Assembly: GCF_029227915.1 (NCBI RefSeq)
Contig: NC_079877.1
Location: forward strand, 21,045,851-21,109,850
Reading direction: 5' to 3'
DNA from: Hydractinia symbiolongicarpus
Taxonomy: Eukaryota; Cnidaria; Hydrozoa; Anthoathecata; Hydractiniidae
Length of the DNA stretch: 64,000 nucleotides
The notes under the pieces are model-generated. The model saw only the letters and a program-made list of their open reading frames with translations, searched no databases and was not told where the DNA came from. The position numbers and the translations under genes were made by a program. Shown one piece after another: positions 13,914 to 25,249 of this stretch (within the stretch, counting starts at the first letter, position 1; each line of letters starts with the position of its first letter).

Positions 13914-16900
13914 ATGGCCTTTTGTCGCCTAATAAAGGCCTTACACGTAAATCACGTAGTTTCACGAGCCTGTGCATTTCATCATTTGTCTAGTCCCTTC
14001 AGTCTCAATGGACTGGAACGTGCTAAGTCGTTTTCCTTGGCGCCATGGTCTTATATCACCGACAACTACGCGCATAGCCATCTTAGGGCTGTAATATGGC
14101 ATTTTGCCGCCTAATAAAAGTCTTACACGTAAATCACGTGGTTCCACGAGTCTTTCCGCATGGTATCATTGGTCTAGTCATTTCAGTTTTAATGGATTAC
14201 AACGTCATAAGTCGCTTTCTTTGAAGGTATTGCCTTATATCAACGTCAACTACTTGCATAGCCTTCTAAAGGCTGTGATATGGCCTTTTGTCGCCTATTA
14301 AAGGACTTACACGTAAATCACGTATTTCCACGAGCCTGCGCATGGTACCATTAGTTTAGTCCTCTCCGTCTTAATAAATTAACACGTCGAAAGTTCTTTT
14401 CCTTTGGGCCATGACTTGATGTCACCTTCAAAAACAGGCATAGCCTTCTAAAAGCCGCAATATGGCTTTTCGCCGCCTAATAAAGGTCTTATACGTAAAT
14501 CACGTAGTTTCACGAGCCTGTGCATCTCATAATTGGTGTAGTGCCTTCAGTCTCAATGGACTTCATCGTGCCAAGTCGTTTTCCTTGGCGCCCTGTCCTT
14601 ATATCACAGTCAATTACGTGCATAGCCTTCTAAAAGCCGTAATATGGCTTTTTGCGGCATAACTAAGGCCTTAGTCGTCAATTACGTGGCTCCACGTGTC
14701 CGCGTAAGTTGCAATTGGCGTAGTCCTCGCAGTCGTAATGGACTATCACGTCCCATGTTTTTTTCCTTGGAACCATGACCTAAAATCACCTTCAAGAACG
14801 CGCATAGCCTTCTAAAAGCCGTAATATGGCTTTTTGCCGCCTAATAAAGGCCTTACACGTAAATCACGTAGTTTCACCAGCCTGTGCATCTCATCATTGG
14901 TCTAGTCCCTTCAGTCTCAATGGACAACAACGTGTCAAGTCCTTTTCCTTGGCGCCATGGCCTTATATCACCGTCAACTACGTGCATAGCTTTCTAAAAT
15001 CCGTAATATCACATTTTGCGGCATAATAAAGGACTTACACGTAAATCACGTATTTCCACGAGCCTGCACGTGCTACCATTAGTATAGTCCTTTTCTGTCT
15101 TAATAAATTACCACGTCCAAAGTGCTTTTCCTTGGGGCCACGACCTGATATCACCTTTAAAAACGCGCATAGCGTTCTAAAAGCCGTAATATGGCCTTTT
15201 GTCGCCTAATAAAGACCTTACACGTAAATTACGTGGTTCGACGAGCCTGCGCATGGTATCATGGCGCCATGGCCTTTTATCACCGTCAACTACGTGCATA
15301 GCTTTCTAAAATCCGTAATATAACATTTTGCGGCATAATAAAGGACTTACACGTAAATCACGTATTTCCACGAGCCTGCGCGTGGTACCATTAGTATAGT
15401 ATTTTTCCGTCTTAATAAATTACCACGTCCAAAGTGCTTTTTCTTTGGGCCACGACCTTATATCACCTTAAAAAACGCGCATAGCCTTCTAAAAGCCGTA
15501 ATATGGCCTTTTGTCGCCTAATAAAGACCTTACACGTAAGTTACGTGGTTCGACGAGCCTGCGCATGGTATCATTGGTCTAATCCTTTCAGTCTCAATGG
15601 ACTGCAACGTGCCAAGTCGTTTTCCTTTTAGCCATTGGCTTATATTGCCGTCAACTTCGCCAATAGCCTTCTAAAAGCTGTAATATGGCCTTTTGCCGCC
15701 TAATAAAGGCCTTACACGTAAATCACGTAGTTTCACGAGCCTGTGCATTTCATCATTTGTCTAGTCCCTTCAGTCTCAATGGACTGCAACGTGCTAAGTC
15801 GTTTTCCTTGGCGCCATGGTTTTATATCACCGACAACTACGCGCATAGCCATCTTAGGGCTGTAATATGGCATTTTGCCGCCTAATAAAAGTCTTACACG
15901 TAAATCACGTGGTTCCACGAGTCTTTCCGCATGGTATCATTGGTCTAGTCATTTCAGTTTTAATGGATTACAACGTCATAAGTCGCTTTCTTTGAAGGTA
16001 TTGCCTTATATCAACGTCAACTACTTGCATAGCCTTCTAAAGGCTGTGATATGGCCTTTTGTCGCCTATTAAAGGACTTACACGTAAATCACGTATTTCC
16101 ACGAGCCTGCGCATGGTACCATTAGTTTAGTCCTCTCCGTCTTAATAAATTAACACGTCCAAAGTTTTTTTCCTTGGGGCCATGACTTGATGTCACCTTC
16201 AAAAACAGGCATAGCCTTCTAAAAGCCGTAATATGGCTTTTCGCCGCCTAATAAAGGTCTTATACGTAAATCACGTAGTTTCACGAGCCTGTGCATCTCA
16301 TAATTGGTGTAGTGCCTTCAGTCTCAATGGACTTCATCGTGCCAAGTCGTTTTCCTTGGCGCCCTGTCCTTATATCACCGTCAATTACGTGCATAGCCTT
16401 CTAAAAGCCGTAATATGGCTTTTTGCGGCATAACTAAGGCCTTAGTCGTCAATTACGTGGCTCCACGTGTCCGCGTAAGTTGCAATTGGCGTAGTCCTCG
16501 CAGTCGTAATGGACTATCACGTCCCATGTTTTTTTCCTTGGAACCATGACCTAAAATCACCTTCAAGAACGCGCATAGCCTTCTAAAAGCCGTAATATGG
16601 CTTTTTGCCGCCTAATAAAGGCCTTACACGTAAATCACGTAGTTTCACCAGCCTGTGCATCTCATCATTGGTCTAGTCCCTTCAGTCTCAATGGACAACA
16701 ACGTGTCAAGTCCTTTTCCTTGGCGCCATGGCCTTATATCACCGTCAACTACGTGCATAGCTTTCTAAAATCCGTAATATAACATTTTGCGGCATAATAA
16801 AGGACTTACACGTAAATCACGTATTTCCACGAGCCTGCGCATGCTACCATTGGTATAGTCCTTTTCCGTCTTAATAAATTACCACGTCCAAAGTGCTTTT

Positions 16901-17455
16901 CCTTGGGGCCACGACCTGATATCACCTTTAAAAACGCGCATAGCCTTCTAAAAGCCGTAATATGGCCTTTTGTCGCCTAATAAAGACCTTACACGTAAAT
17001 TACGTGGTTCGACGAGCCTGCGCATGGTATCATGGCGCCATGGCCTTTTATCACCGTCAACTACGTGCATAGCTTTCTAAAATCCGTAATATAACATTTT
17101 GCGGCATAATAAAGGACTTACACGTAAATCACGTATTTCCACGAGCCTGCGCGTGGTACCATTAGTATAGTATTTTTTCGTCTTAATAAATTACCACGTC
17201 CAAAGTGCTTTTTCTTGCGGCCACGACCTTATATCACCTTTAAAAACGCGCATAGCCTTCTAAAAGCCGTAATATGGCCTTTTGTCGCCTAATAAAGACC
17301 TTACACGTAAGTTACGTGGTTCGACGAGCCTGCGCATGGTATCATTGGTCTAATCCTTTCAGTCTCAATGGACTGCAACGTGCCAAGTCGTTTTCCTTTT
17401 AGCCATTGGCTTATATTGCCGTCAACTTCGCCAATAGCCTTCTAAAAGCTGTAAT
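13914..17455 (+). repeat. Two tandem 1771-bp higher-order units
   Basis: Units start at 13914 and 15685. Each holds nine monomers of full length plus one shortened monomer, which explains why 1771 is not a multiple of 182. The short monomer is recognised by a direct jump from GCATGGTATCAT to GGCGCCATGGCC (near 15260 and 17030), which removes the middle of the repeat. Monomer order and private variants are the same in both units (for example GCATTTCATCATTTGTCTAG followed two monomers later by TCATAATTGGTGTAGTGCC). Confidence 0.88.
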
Positions 17456-20400
17456 ATGGCCTTTTCCCGCCTAATAAAGGCCTTACACGTAAATCACGTA
17501 GTTTCACGAGCCTGTGCATTTCATCATTTGTCTAGTCCCTTCAGTCTCAATGGACTGCAACGTGCTAAGTCGTTTTCCTTGGCGCCCTGTCCTTATATCA
17601 CCGTCAATTACGTGCATAGCCTTCTAAAAGCCGTAATATGGCTTTTTGCGGCATAACTAAGGCCTTAGTCGTCAATTACGTGGCTCCACGTGTCCGCGTA
17701 AGTTGCAATTGGCGTAGTCCTCGCAGTCGTAATGGACTATCACGTCCCATGTTTTTTTCCTTGGAACCATGACCTAAAATCACCTTCAAGAACGCGCATA
17801 GCCTTCTAAAAGCCGTAATATGGCTTTTTGCCGCCTAATAAAGGCCTTACACGTAAATCACGTAGTTTCACCAGCCTGTGCATCTCATCATTGGTCTAGT
17901 CCCTTCAGTCTCAATGGACAACAACGTGTCAAGTCCTTTTCCTTGGCGCCATGGCCTTATATCACCGTCAACTACGTGCATAGCTTTCTAAAATCCGTAA
18001 TATAACATTTTGCGGCATAATAAAGGACTTACACGTAAATCACGTATTTCCACGAGCCTGCGCGTGCTACCATTGGTATAGTCCTTTTCCGTCTTAATAA
18101 ATTACCACGTCCAAAGTGCTTTTCCTTGGGGCCACGACCTGATATCACCTTTAAAAACGCGCATAGCCTTCTAAAAGCCGTAATATGGCCTTTTGTCGCC
18201 TAATAAAGACCTTACACGTAAATTACGTGGTTCGACGAGCCTGCGCATGGTATCATGGCGCCATGGCCTTTTATCACCGTCAACTACGTGCATAGCTTTC
18301 TAAAATCCGTAATATAACATTTTGCGGCATAATAAAGGACTTACACGTAAATCACGTATTTCCACGAGCCTGCGCGTGGTACCATTAGTATAGTATTTTT
18401 TCGTCTTAATAAATTACCACGTCCAAAGTGCTTTTTCTTGCGGCCACGACCTTATATCACCTTTAAAAACGCGCATAGCCTTCTAAAAGCCGTAATATGG
18501 CCTTTTGTCGCCTAATAAAGACCTTACACGTAAGTTACGTGGTTCGACGAGCCTGCGCATGGTATCATTGGTCTAATCCTTTCAGTCTCAATGGACTGCA
18601 ACGTGCCAAGTCGTTTTCCTTTTAGCCATTGGCTTATATTGCCGTCAACTTCGCCCATAGCCTTCTAAAAGCTGTAATATGGCCTTTTGCCGCCTAATAA
18701 AGGCCTTACACGTAAATCGCGTAGTTTCACGAGCCGGTGCATCTCATCATTGGTCCAGGCCCTTCAGTCTCAATGGACTGCAACATGCCAAGTTGTTTTC
18801 CTTGGCGCCATGGCCTTATATCACCGACAACTACGTGCATATCCATCTTAGGCTGTAATATGGCATTTTGCCGCCTAATAAAAGTCTTACACGTAAATCA
18901 CGTGGTTCCACGAGTCTTTCCGCATGGTATCATTGGTCTAGTCATTTCAGTCTCAATGGACTGCAACGTGCCAAGTCGTTTTCCTTGGTACTATAGCCTT
19001 ATATCACCGTCAACTACGCGCATAGCCTTGTAAAGGCTGTGATATGGCCTTTTGTCGCCTATTAAAGGACTTACACGTAAATCACGTATTTCCACGAGCC
19101 TGCGCATGGTACCATTAGTTTAGTCCTCTCCGTCTTAATAAATTAACACGTCCAAAGTTTTTTTCCTTGGGGCCATGACTTGATGTCACCTTCAAAAACA
19201 GGCATAGCCTTCTAAAAGCCGTAATATGGCTTTTCGCCGCCTAATAAAGGTCTTATACGTAAATCACGTAGTTTCACGAGCCTGTGCATCTCATAATTGG
19301 TGTAGTGCCTTCAGTCTCAATGGACTTCATCGTGCCAAGTCGTTTTCCTTGGCGCCCTGTCCTTATATCACCGTCAATTACGTGCATAGCCTTCTAAAAG
19401 CCGTAATATGGCTTTTTGCGGCATAACTAAGGCCTTAGTCGTCAATTACGTGGCTCCACGTGTCCGCGTAAGTTGCAATTGGCGTAGTCCTCGCAGTCGT
19501 AATGGACTATCACGTCCCATGTTTTTTTCCTTGGAACCATGACCTAAAATCACCTTCAAGAACGCGCATAGCCTTCTAAAAGCCGTAATATGGCTTTTTG
19601 CCGCCTAATAAAGGCCTTACACGTAAATCACGTAGTTTCACCAGCCTGTGCATCTCATCATTGGTCTAGTCCCTTCAGTCTCAATGGACAACAACGTGTC
19701 AAGTCCTTTTCCTTGGCGCCATGGCCTTATATCACCGTCAACTACGTGCATAGCTTTCTAAAATCCGTAATATAACATTTTGCGGCATAATAAAGGACTT
19801 ACACGTAAATCACGTATTTCCACGAGCCTGCGCGTGCTACCATTGGTATAGTCCTTTTCCGTCTTAATAAATTACCACGTCCAAAGTGCTTTTCCTTGGG
19901 GCCACGACCTGATATCACCTTTAAAAACGCGCATAGCCTTCTAAAAGCCGTAATATGGCCTTTTGTCGCCTAATAAAGACCTTACACGTAAATTACGTGG
20001 TTCGACGAGCCTGCGCATGGTATCATGGCGCCATGGCCTTTTATCACCGTCAACTACGTGCATAGCTTTCTAAAATCCGTAATATAACATTTTGCGGCAT
20101 AATAAAGGACTTACACGTAAATCACGTATTTCCACGAGCCTGCGCGTGGTACCATTAGTATAGTATTTTTTCGTCTTAATAAATTACCACGTCCAAAGTG
20201 CTTTTTCTTGCGGCCACGACCTTATATCACCTTTAAAAACGCGCATAGCCTTCTAAAAGCCGTAATATGGCCTTTTGTCGCCTAATAAAGACCTTACACG
20301 TAAGTTACGTGGTTCGACGAGCCTGCGCATGGTATCATTGGTCTAATCCTTTCAGTCTCAATGGACTGCAACGTGCCAAGTCGTTTTCCTTTTAGCCATT

Positions 20401-22790
20401 GGCTTATATTGCCGTCAACTTCGCCAATAGCCTTCTAAAAGCTGTAATATGGCCTTTTCCCGCCTAATAAAGGCCTTACACGTAAATCACGTAGTTTCAC
20501 GAGCCTGTGCATTTCATCATTTGTCTAGTCCCTTCAGTCTCAATGGACTGCAACGTGCTAAGTCGTTTTCCTTGGCGCCATGGTTTTATATCACCGACAA
20601 CTACGCGCATAGCCATCTTAGGGCTGTAATATGGCATTTTGCCGCCTAATAAAAGTCTTACACGTAAATCACGTGGTTCCACGAGTCTTTCCGCATGGTA
20701 TCATTGGTCTAGTCATTTCAGTTTTAATGGATTACAACGTCATAAGTCGCTTTCTTTGAAGGTATTGCCTTATATCAACGTCAACTACTTGCATAGCCTT
20801 CTAAAGGCTGTGATATGGCCTTTTGTCGCCTATTAAAGGACTTACACGTAAATCACGTATTTCCACGAGCCTGCGCATGGTACCATTATTTTAGTCCTCT
20901 CCGTCTTAATAAATTAACACGTCCAAAGTTTTTTTCCTTGGGGCCATGACTTGATGTCACCTTCAAAAACAGGCATAGCCTTCTAAAAGCCGTAATATGG
21001 CTTTTCGCCGCCTAATAAAGGTCTTATACGTAAATCACGTAGTTTCACGAGCCTGTGCATCTCATAATTGGTGTAGTGCCTTCAGTCTCAATGGACTTCA
21101 TCGTGCCAAGTCGTTTTCCTTGGCGCCCTGTCCTTATATCACCGTCAATTACGTGCATAGCCTTCTAAAAGCCGTAATATGGCTTTTTGCGGCATAACTA
21201 AGGCCTTAGTCGTCAATTACGTGGCTCCACGTGTCCGCGTAAGTTGCAATTGGCGTAGTCCTCGCAGTCGTAATGGACTATCACGTCCCATGTTTTTTTC
21301 CTTGGAACCATGACCTAAAATCACCTTCAAGAACGCGCATAGCCTTCTAAAAGCCGTAATATGGCTTTTTGCCGCCTAATAAAGGCCTTACACGTAAATC
21401 ACGTAGTTTCACCAGCCTGTGCATCTCATCATTGGTCTAGTCCCTTCAGTCTCAATGGACAACAACGTGTCAAGTCCTTTTCCTTGGCGCCATGGCCTTA
21501 TATCACCGTCAACTACGTGCATAGCTTTCTAAAATCCGTAATATAACATTTTGCGGCATAATAAAGGACTTACACGTAAATCACGTATTTCCACGAGCCT
21601 GCGCGTGCTACCATTGGTATAGTCCTTTTCCGTCTTAATAAATTACCACGTCCAAAGTGCTTTTCCTTGGGGCCACGACCTGATATCACCTTTAAAAACG
21701 CGCATAGCCTTCTAAAAGCCGTAATATGGCCTTTTGTCGCCTAATAAAGACCTTACACGTAAATTACGTGGTTCGACGAGCCTGCGCATGGTATCATGGC
21801 GCCATGGCCTTTTATCACCGTCAACTACGTGCATAGCTTTCTAAAATCCGTAATATAACATTTTGCGGCATAATAAAGGACTTACACGTAAATCACGTAT
21901 TTCCACGAGCCTGCGCGTGGTACCATTAGTATAGTATTTTTTCGTCTTAATAAATTACCACGTCCAAAGTGCTTTTTCTTGCGGCCACGACCTTATATCA
22001 CCTTTAAAAACGCGCATAGCCTTCTAAAAGCCGTAATATGGCCTTTTGTCGCCTAATAAAGACCTTACACGTAAGTTACGTGGTTCGACGAGCCTGCGCA
22101 TGGTATCATTGGTCTAATCCTTTCAGTCTCAATGGACTGCAACGTGCCAAGTCGTTTTCCTTTTAGCCATTGGCTTATATTGCCGTCAACTTCGCCCATA
22201 GCCTTCTAAAAGCTGTAATATGGCCTTTTGCCGCCTAATAAAGGCCTTACACGTAAATCGCGTAGTTTCACGAGCCGGTGCATCTCATCATTGGTCCAGG
22301 CCCTTCAGTCTCAATGGACTGCAACATGCCAAGTTGTTTTCCTTGGCGCCATGGCCTTATATCACCGACAACTACGTGCATATCCATCTTAGGCTGTAAT
22401 ATGGCATTTTGCCGCCTAATAAAAGTCTTACACGTAAATCACGTGGTTCCACGAGTCTTTCCGCATGGTATCATTGGTCTAGTCATTTCAGTCTCAATGG
22501 ACTGCAACGTGCCAAGTCGTTTTCCTTGGTACTATAGCCTTATATCACCGTCAACTACGCGCATAGCCTTGTAAAGGCTGTGATATGGCCTTTTGTCGCC
22601 TATTAAAGGACTTACACGTAAATCACGTATTTCCACGAGCCTGCGCATGGTACCATTAGTTTAGTCCTCTCCGTCTTAATAAATTAACACGTCCAAAGTT
22701 TTTTTCCTTGGGGCCATGACTTGATGTCACCTTCAAAAACAGGCATAGCCTTCTAAAAGCCGTAATATGGCTTTTCGCCGCCTAATAAAG
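17456..22790 (+). repeat. Paired higher-order unit of ~3.5 kb, one copy with a 3-monomer deletion
   Basis: Units begin at 17456, 18679, 20449 and 22220. The first and third share the private variant TTTTCCCGCC; the second and fourth share GAGCCGGTGCATCTCATC and a TCGCGTAG variant. So the repeating block is a pair, seen twice, with corresponding points 3541 bp apart (18679 and 22220). In the first pair the leading unit is only 1223 bp: a monomer that begins as the 15685 type ends as the 16233 type, so 548 bp (three monomers) were lost by in-register crossing over. Similarity of the last unit to its partner fades after about 22790. Confidence 0.82.
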
Positions 22791-23861
22791 GTCTTACACG
22801 TAAATCACGTAGTTTCACGAGCCTGTGCATCTCATCATTGGTCTAGTGCCTTCAGTCTCAATGGACTGCAACGTGCCAAGTCGTTTTCCTTGGCGCCATG
22901 GCCTTATATCACCGTCAACTGCGAGCATAGCCTTCTAAGGACTGTAATATGGCCTTTTCCCGCCTAATAAAGGCGTTACACGTAAATCACTTGGTTCCAC
23001 GAGCCTCTCCGCATGGTATCATTGGTCTAGTCCTTTCAGTCTCAATGGACAACAACGTGTCAAGTCCGTTTCCTTGGCGCCATGGCCTTATATCACCGTC
23101 AACTACGTGCATAGCTTTCTAAAATCCGTAATATAACATTTTGCGGCATAATAAAGGACTTACACGTAAATCACGTATTTCCACGAGCCTGCGCATGGTA
23201 GCATTAGTTTATTCCTTTCCGTCTTAATAAATTACCACGTCCAAAGTTCTTTTCCTTGGGGCCATGACCTGATATCACATTCAAGAACGCGCATAGCTTT
23301 CTAAAAGCCGTAATATGGCTTTTTGTCGCCTAATAAAGACCTTACACGTAAATCACGTGGTTCGTCGAGCCTGCGCATGGTATCATTGGTCTAATCCTTT
23401 CAGTCTCAATGGACTGCAACGTGCCAAGTCGTTTTCCTTTTAGCCATTGCCTTATATTACCGTCAACTACGCGCATAGCCTTCTAAAACCTGTAATATGG
23501 CCTTTTGCCGCCTAATAAAGGTGTTACACGTAAATCACGTAGTTCCACCAGCCTGCGCATGGTATCATTGGTCTAATCCTTTCAGTCTCAATGGAGTACA
23601 GTGTGCCAAGTCGTTTTCCTTGGAGCCCTGTCCTTATATCACAGTCAACTACGTGCATAGCCTTCTAAAAGCCGTAATATGGCTTTTTGCGGCATAATTA
23701 AGGCCTTAGTCGTCAATTACGTGGCTCCACGTGTCCACGTAAGTTGCCATTGGCGTAGTCCTCGCCGTCTCAATGGACTACCACGTCCCATGTGTTTTTC
23801 CTTGGGGCCATGACCTAAAATCACCTTCAAAAACGCGCATAGCCTTCTAAAAGCGGTAATA

Positions 23862-24058
23862 CAGTCGACGCTCATTATCTCGAACCTGCGTTATCTCGAA
23901 CTTTCTCTATCTCGAACTTTTTCTTCGGTCCCTTGAGTTCTGTAAGCAATAGTAGGCTAAAAAACGTTCGGTATCTCGAACCTCCGTTATCTCGAACTTT
24001 TAATATCTTGAACTTTTTTCTCAGTCCCTTGGATTGATTTACGCTCGTTATCTCGAAC
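23862..24058 (+). repeat. Left terminal inverted repeat and subterminal TATCTCGAAC sites
   Basis: Seven direct copies of TATCTCGAAC or a one-base variant lie at about 23876, 23892, 23908, 23972, 23988, 24004 and 24049. The spacing is often 16 bp. A second motif, TC(T)TCGGTCCCTTG, sits at about 23922 and, in a variant form, at 24020. Such reiterated sites next to the inverted repeat are typical transposase-binding arrays; the binding itself is inference. Confidence 0.8.
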
Positions 24059-24195
24059 TCTTGAAGAGGAATTTTGAAAAAAGAAGACCTTGCACTGCTT
24101 GTTTTAAAGTCACAAAATGTTGCAATAAAAAGAAGACATTCCATTGTAAAACAGGTAGATTTTGCAATGTTTTTTTTGTGATTTCCTTTGTCAGA

Positions 24196-24572
24196 ATGCC
24201 ACCGAAAAGAAAGCTCGTTGTAAAAACTTTGGTAGAAAAATGCCAAGTATTAAAGGAATTGGAAAAAGGTATTCCAAATAAAGATATCGCTAAAAAGTAC
24301 GGGGTGCCTAAAAACACGATATCAACTTGGCTAGCCTATAAGGAAAAACTTTTTTCTGCTCTCGAAAAATCTTCGAGCAAGAAAAGAAAGATCAGAGATG
24401 GTAAATTCTCAGAAGTAGATCTTGTCGTGTTCAAATGGTTTGTTTCACAACGAAGCAAAGACATACCAATCGATGGGACAATACTAAAGGAGAAAGCTAA
24501 AAGCTATGCACAGGAGCTTGGAGTAGAAGATTTCAAAGCTTTAGACGGTTGGCTTGGTAAATGGAAAAAAAG
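24196..24572 (+). CDS. pogo/Tigger-type transposase, exon 1 (DNA-binding domains)
   Basis: The exon encodes residues 1-125 of a 517-residue protein. The chosen start is the ATG at 24196 (MPPKRKLVVKTLVEK), which matches where CENP-B/pogo N-terminal domains begin; the frame is open 54 codons further upstream but that part runs through the subterminal repeats. A psq-type helix-turn-helix is visible at residues 8-50 (KDIAKKYGVPKNTISTW). It is followed by the second CENP-B-type DNA-binding domain, residues about 65-125, ending in LDGWLGKWKK. The exon stops at a strong donor, AAAAAG|GTAAGA, in phase 2. Exon 2 restores the frame exactly. Function: binds the transposon ends as the first step of cut-and-paste transposition in the nucleus. 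Confidence 0.9.
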
Positions 24573-24606
24573 GTAAGAATATTAAATCTCTTTTTTTCGA
24601 ATTGGT

Positions 24607-24612
24607 TTTATT
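24607..24612 (-). terminator. Polyadenylation signal of the HIRAN gene
   Basis: TTTATT on the plus strand reads AATAAA on the minus strand, about 35 bp beyond the HIRAN stop codon and still inside the transposase intron. It supports the view that the antisense ORF is a real transcription unit. Confidence 0.5.
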
Positions 24613-24645
24613 TTGATATTAAAATCTTAAAAAGACTAACATAAA

Positions 24646-25053
24646 CTAAATATGTTTCTTGAGTATCTCGATGCACTTTTCCGTTCTAATAAATGTCAAA
24701 TTGCATGGCACTTGCATGCCTTCACCATCTCCCAAATTAACTGGTTTTCCAGTCACAGTTACTTTGCACGAGCTTAATTCATCAGCTCTGAGGAAATAAA
24801 ATATTGTTTTAGCAAATTTTCCAGATTTTCCAAGTGGTAAATGTCCAACTATCTTGTTTTCTTTCTTGACACACAAAGCATATTTGTCAACGGGATTATT
24901 AGGCTCTCCTTCGCATTGTAAAGTCTCCCCACTTTTTGGAGTCCACAATGCTTTATAAACGTGGAGCCCCGTAACTTGTGAAGCCAATTCAAATTCTTTT
25001 ATCATTACAACATTGATTAAATTTTGATCAATTATCATTTTTGCAAGATCCAT
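24646..25053 (-). CDS. HIRAN-domain protein, antisense within transposase intron
   Basis: The product is 135 residues from the ATG at 25053 (MDLAKMIIDQNL); the frame is open 27 codons further, but a possible splice acceptor (AAACCAG|G) lies just upstream of this ATG and supports the shorter start. Residues about 28-125 fit the HIRAN fold known from HLTF/Rad5 helicases: GLHVYKALW, then GETLQCEGEPNNPVDKYAL, then KIVGHLP, and a final PCNLTFI strand. HIRAN domains bind single-stranded 3' ends and stalled forks; here there is no helicase part. An AATAAA on the minus strand lies about 35 bp past the stop. It shares the intron with nothing else, and its transcript would be antisense to the transposase precursor. 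A passenger gene of the transposon is the simplest reading. Role unknown. Confidence 0.75.
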   Translation of the reverse strand: MDLAKMIIDQNLINVVMIKEFELASQVTGLHVYKALWTPKSGETLQCEGEPNNPVDKYALCVKKENKIVGHLPLGKSGKFAKTIFYFLRADELSSCKVTVTGKPVNLGDGEGMQVPCNLTFIRTEKCIEILKKHI

Positions 25054-25249
25054 CTTCTCCTTTTTCTCCTGGTTTGCTTTTCCTTGTTGCCATGCACAAG
25101 TAATAATGATAATGTTCACAGGGTGTTCACACAAGAATTTTTAAAAACATTCGAATTGAAATTCGAACATTCGTATTCGAAAAAATGCACGAACAGGTTA
25201 TTAATAAATCTTTTATACAAGTCGGTATTTGTTTTATTTTCTATTTCAG

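Larger units (their letters stand above)
1..23861 (+). repeat. Satellite array, ~182-bp monomer, head-to-tail
   Basis: The whole stretch is one tandem array, open at the left window edge. Neighbouring monomers sit 182 bp apart, for example equivalent points at 1145 and 1327 and at 1873 and 2055. Recurrent anchors are CGCCTAATAAAGGCCTTACA, CACGTAAATCACGTAG, CACGAGCCTGCGCATGG, TCAGTCTCAATGGACTGCAA, TTGGCGCCATGGCC and GCATAGCCTTCTAAAAGCCG. Two diverged monomer classes alternate irregularly: one reads ATGGACTGCAACGTGCCAAG and the other AATAAATTACCACGTCCAAA in the same place. All copies point the same way. CpG sites are frequent, unlike the flanking AT-rich DNA. Open frames of 60-70 codons occur in nearly every monomer in several frames; since 182 is not a multiple of three they cannot continue from copy to copy and are not genes. 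The monomer length is in the usual range for centromeric or heterochromatic satellites, but function is not shown here. Confidence 0.97.
24573..25249 (+). other. Transposase intron (677 bp) hosting an antisense gene
   Basis: The donor GTAAGA at 24573 and the acceptor TTTTCTATTTCAG ending at 25249 are both near-ideal. Removing the intron joins AAAAAG to GCACAATGTAACG and keeps one reading frame. Nearly all of the intron is taken up by the minus-strand HIRAN-domain gene. No inverted ends or target duplication are visible around that gene, so it does not look like a later insertion of a separate element. Confidence 0.85.

Noticed and set aside
781-23697. Dozens of 60-98-codon open frames (MAFCRLIKALHVNHVV-like) across the satellite, as a repetitive protein family
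   Set aside because: They are the same stretch of a 182-bp monomer read again and again; the period is not a multiple of three, they occur in several frames and on both strands, and there is no codon bias or start context.
1-23861. CRISPR-like array
   Set aside because: The repeats are contiguous 182-bp monomers with no unique spacers, in a eukaryotic context.
1-23861. CENP-B box in the satellite monomer
   Set aside because: No string close to the YTTCGTTGGAARCGGGA consensus was found by eye in the monomer types read.
24034-24195. Upstream extension of the transposase open frame
   Set aside because: It overlaps the subterminal TATCTCGAAC repeats and lacks similarity to CENP-B N-termini, which begin at MPPKRK.
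24048-24317. Antisense frames over transposase exon 1
   Set aside because: Shadows of the real coding exon.
25185-25249. Start of the second transposase open frame as an independent gene
   Set aside because: These codons lie in the intron before a strong splice acceptor; the frame joins exon 1 exactly at 25250.
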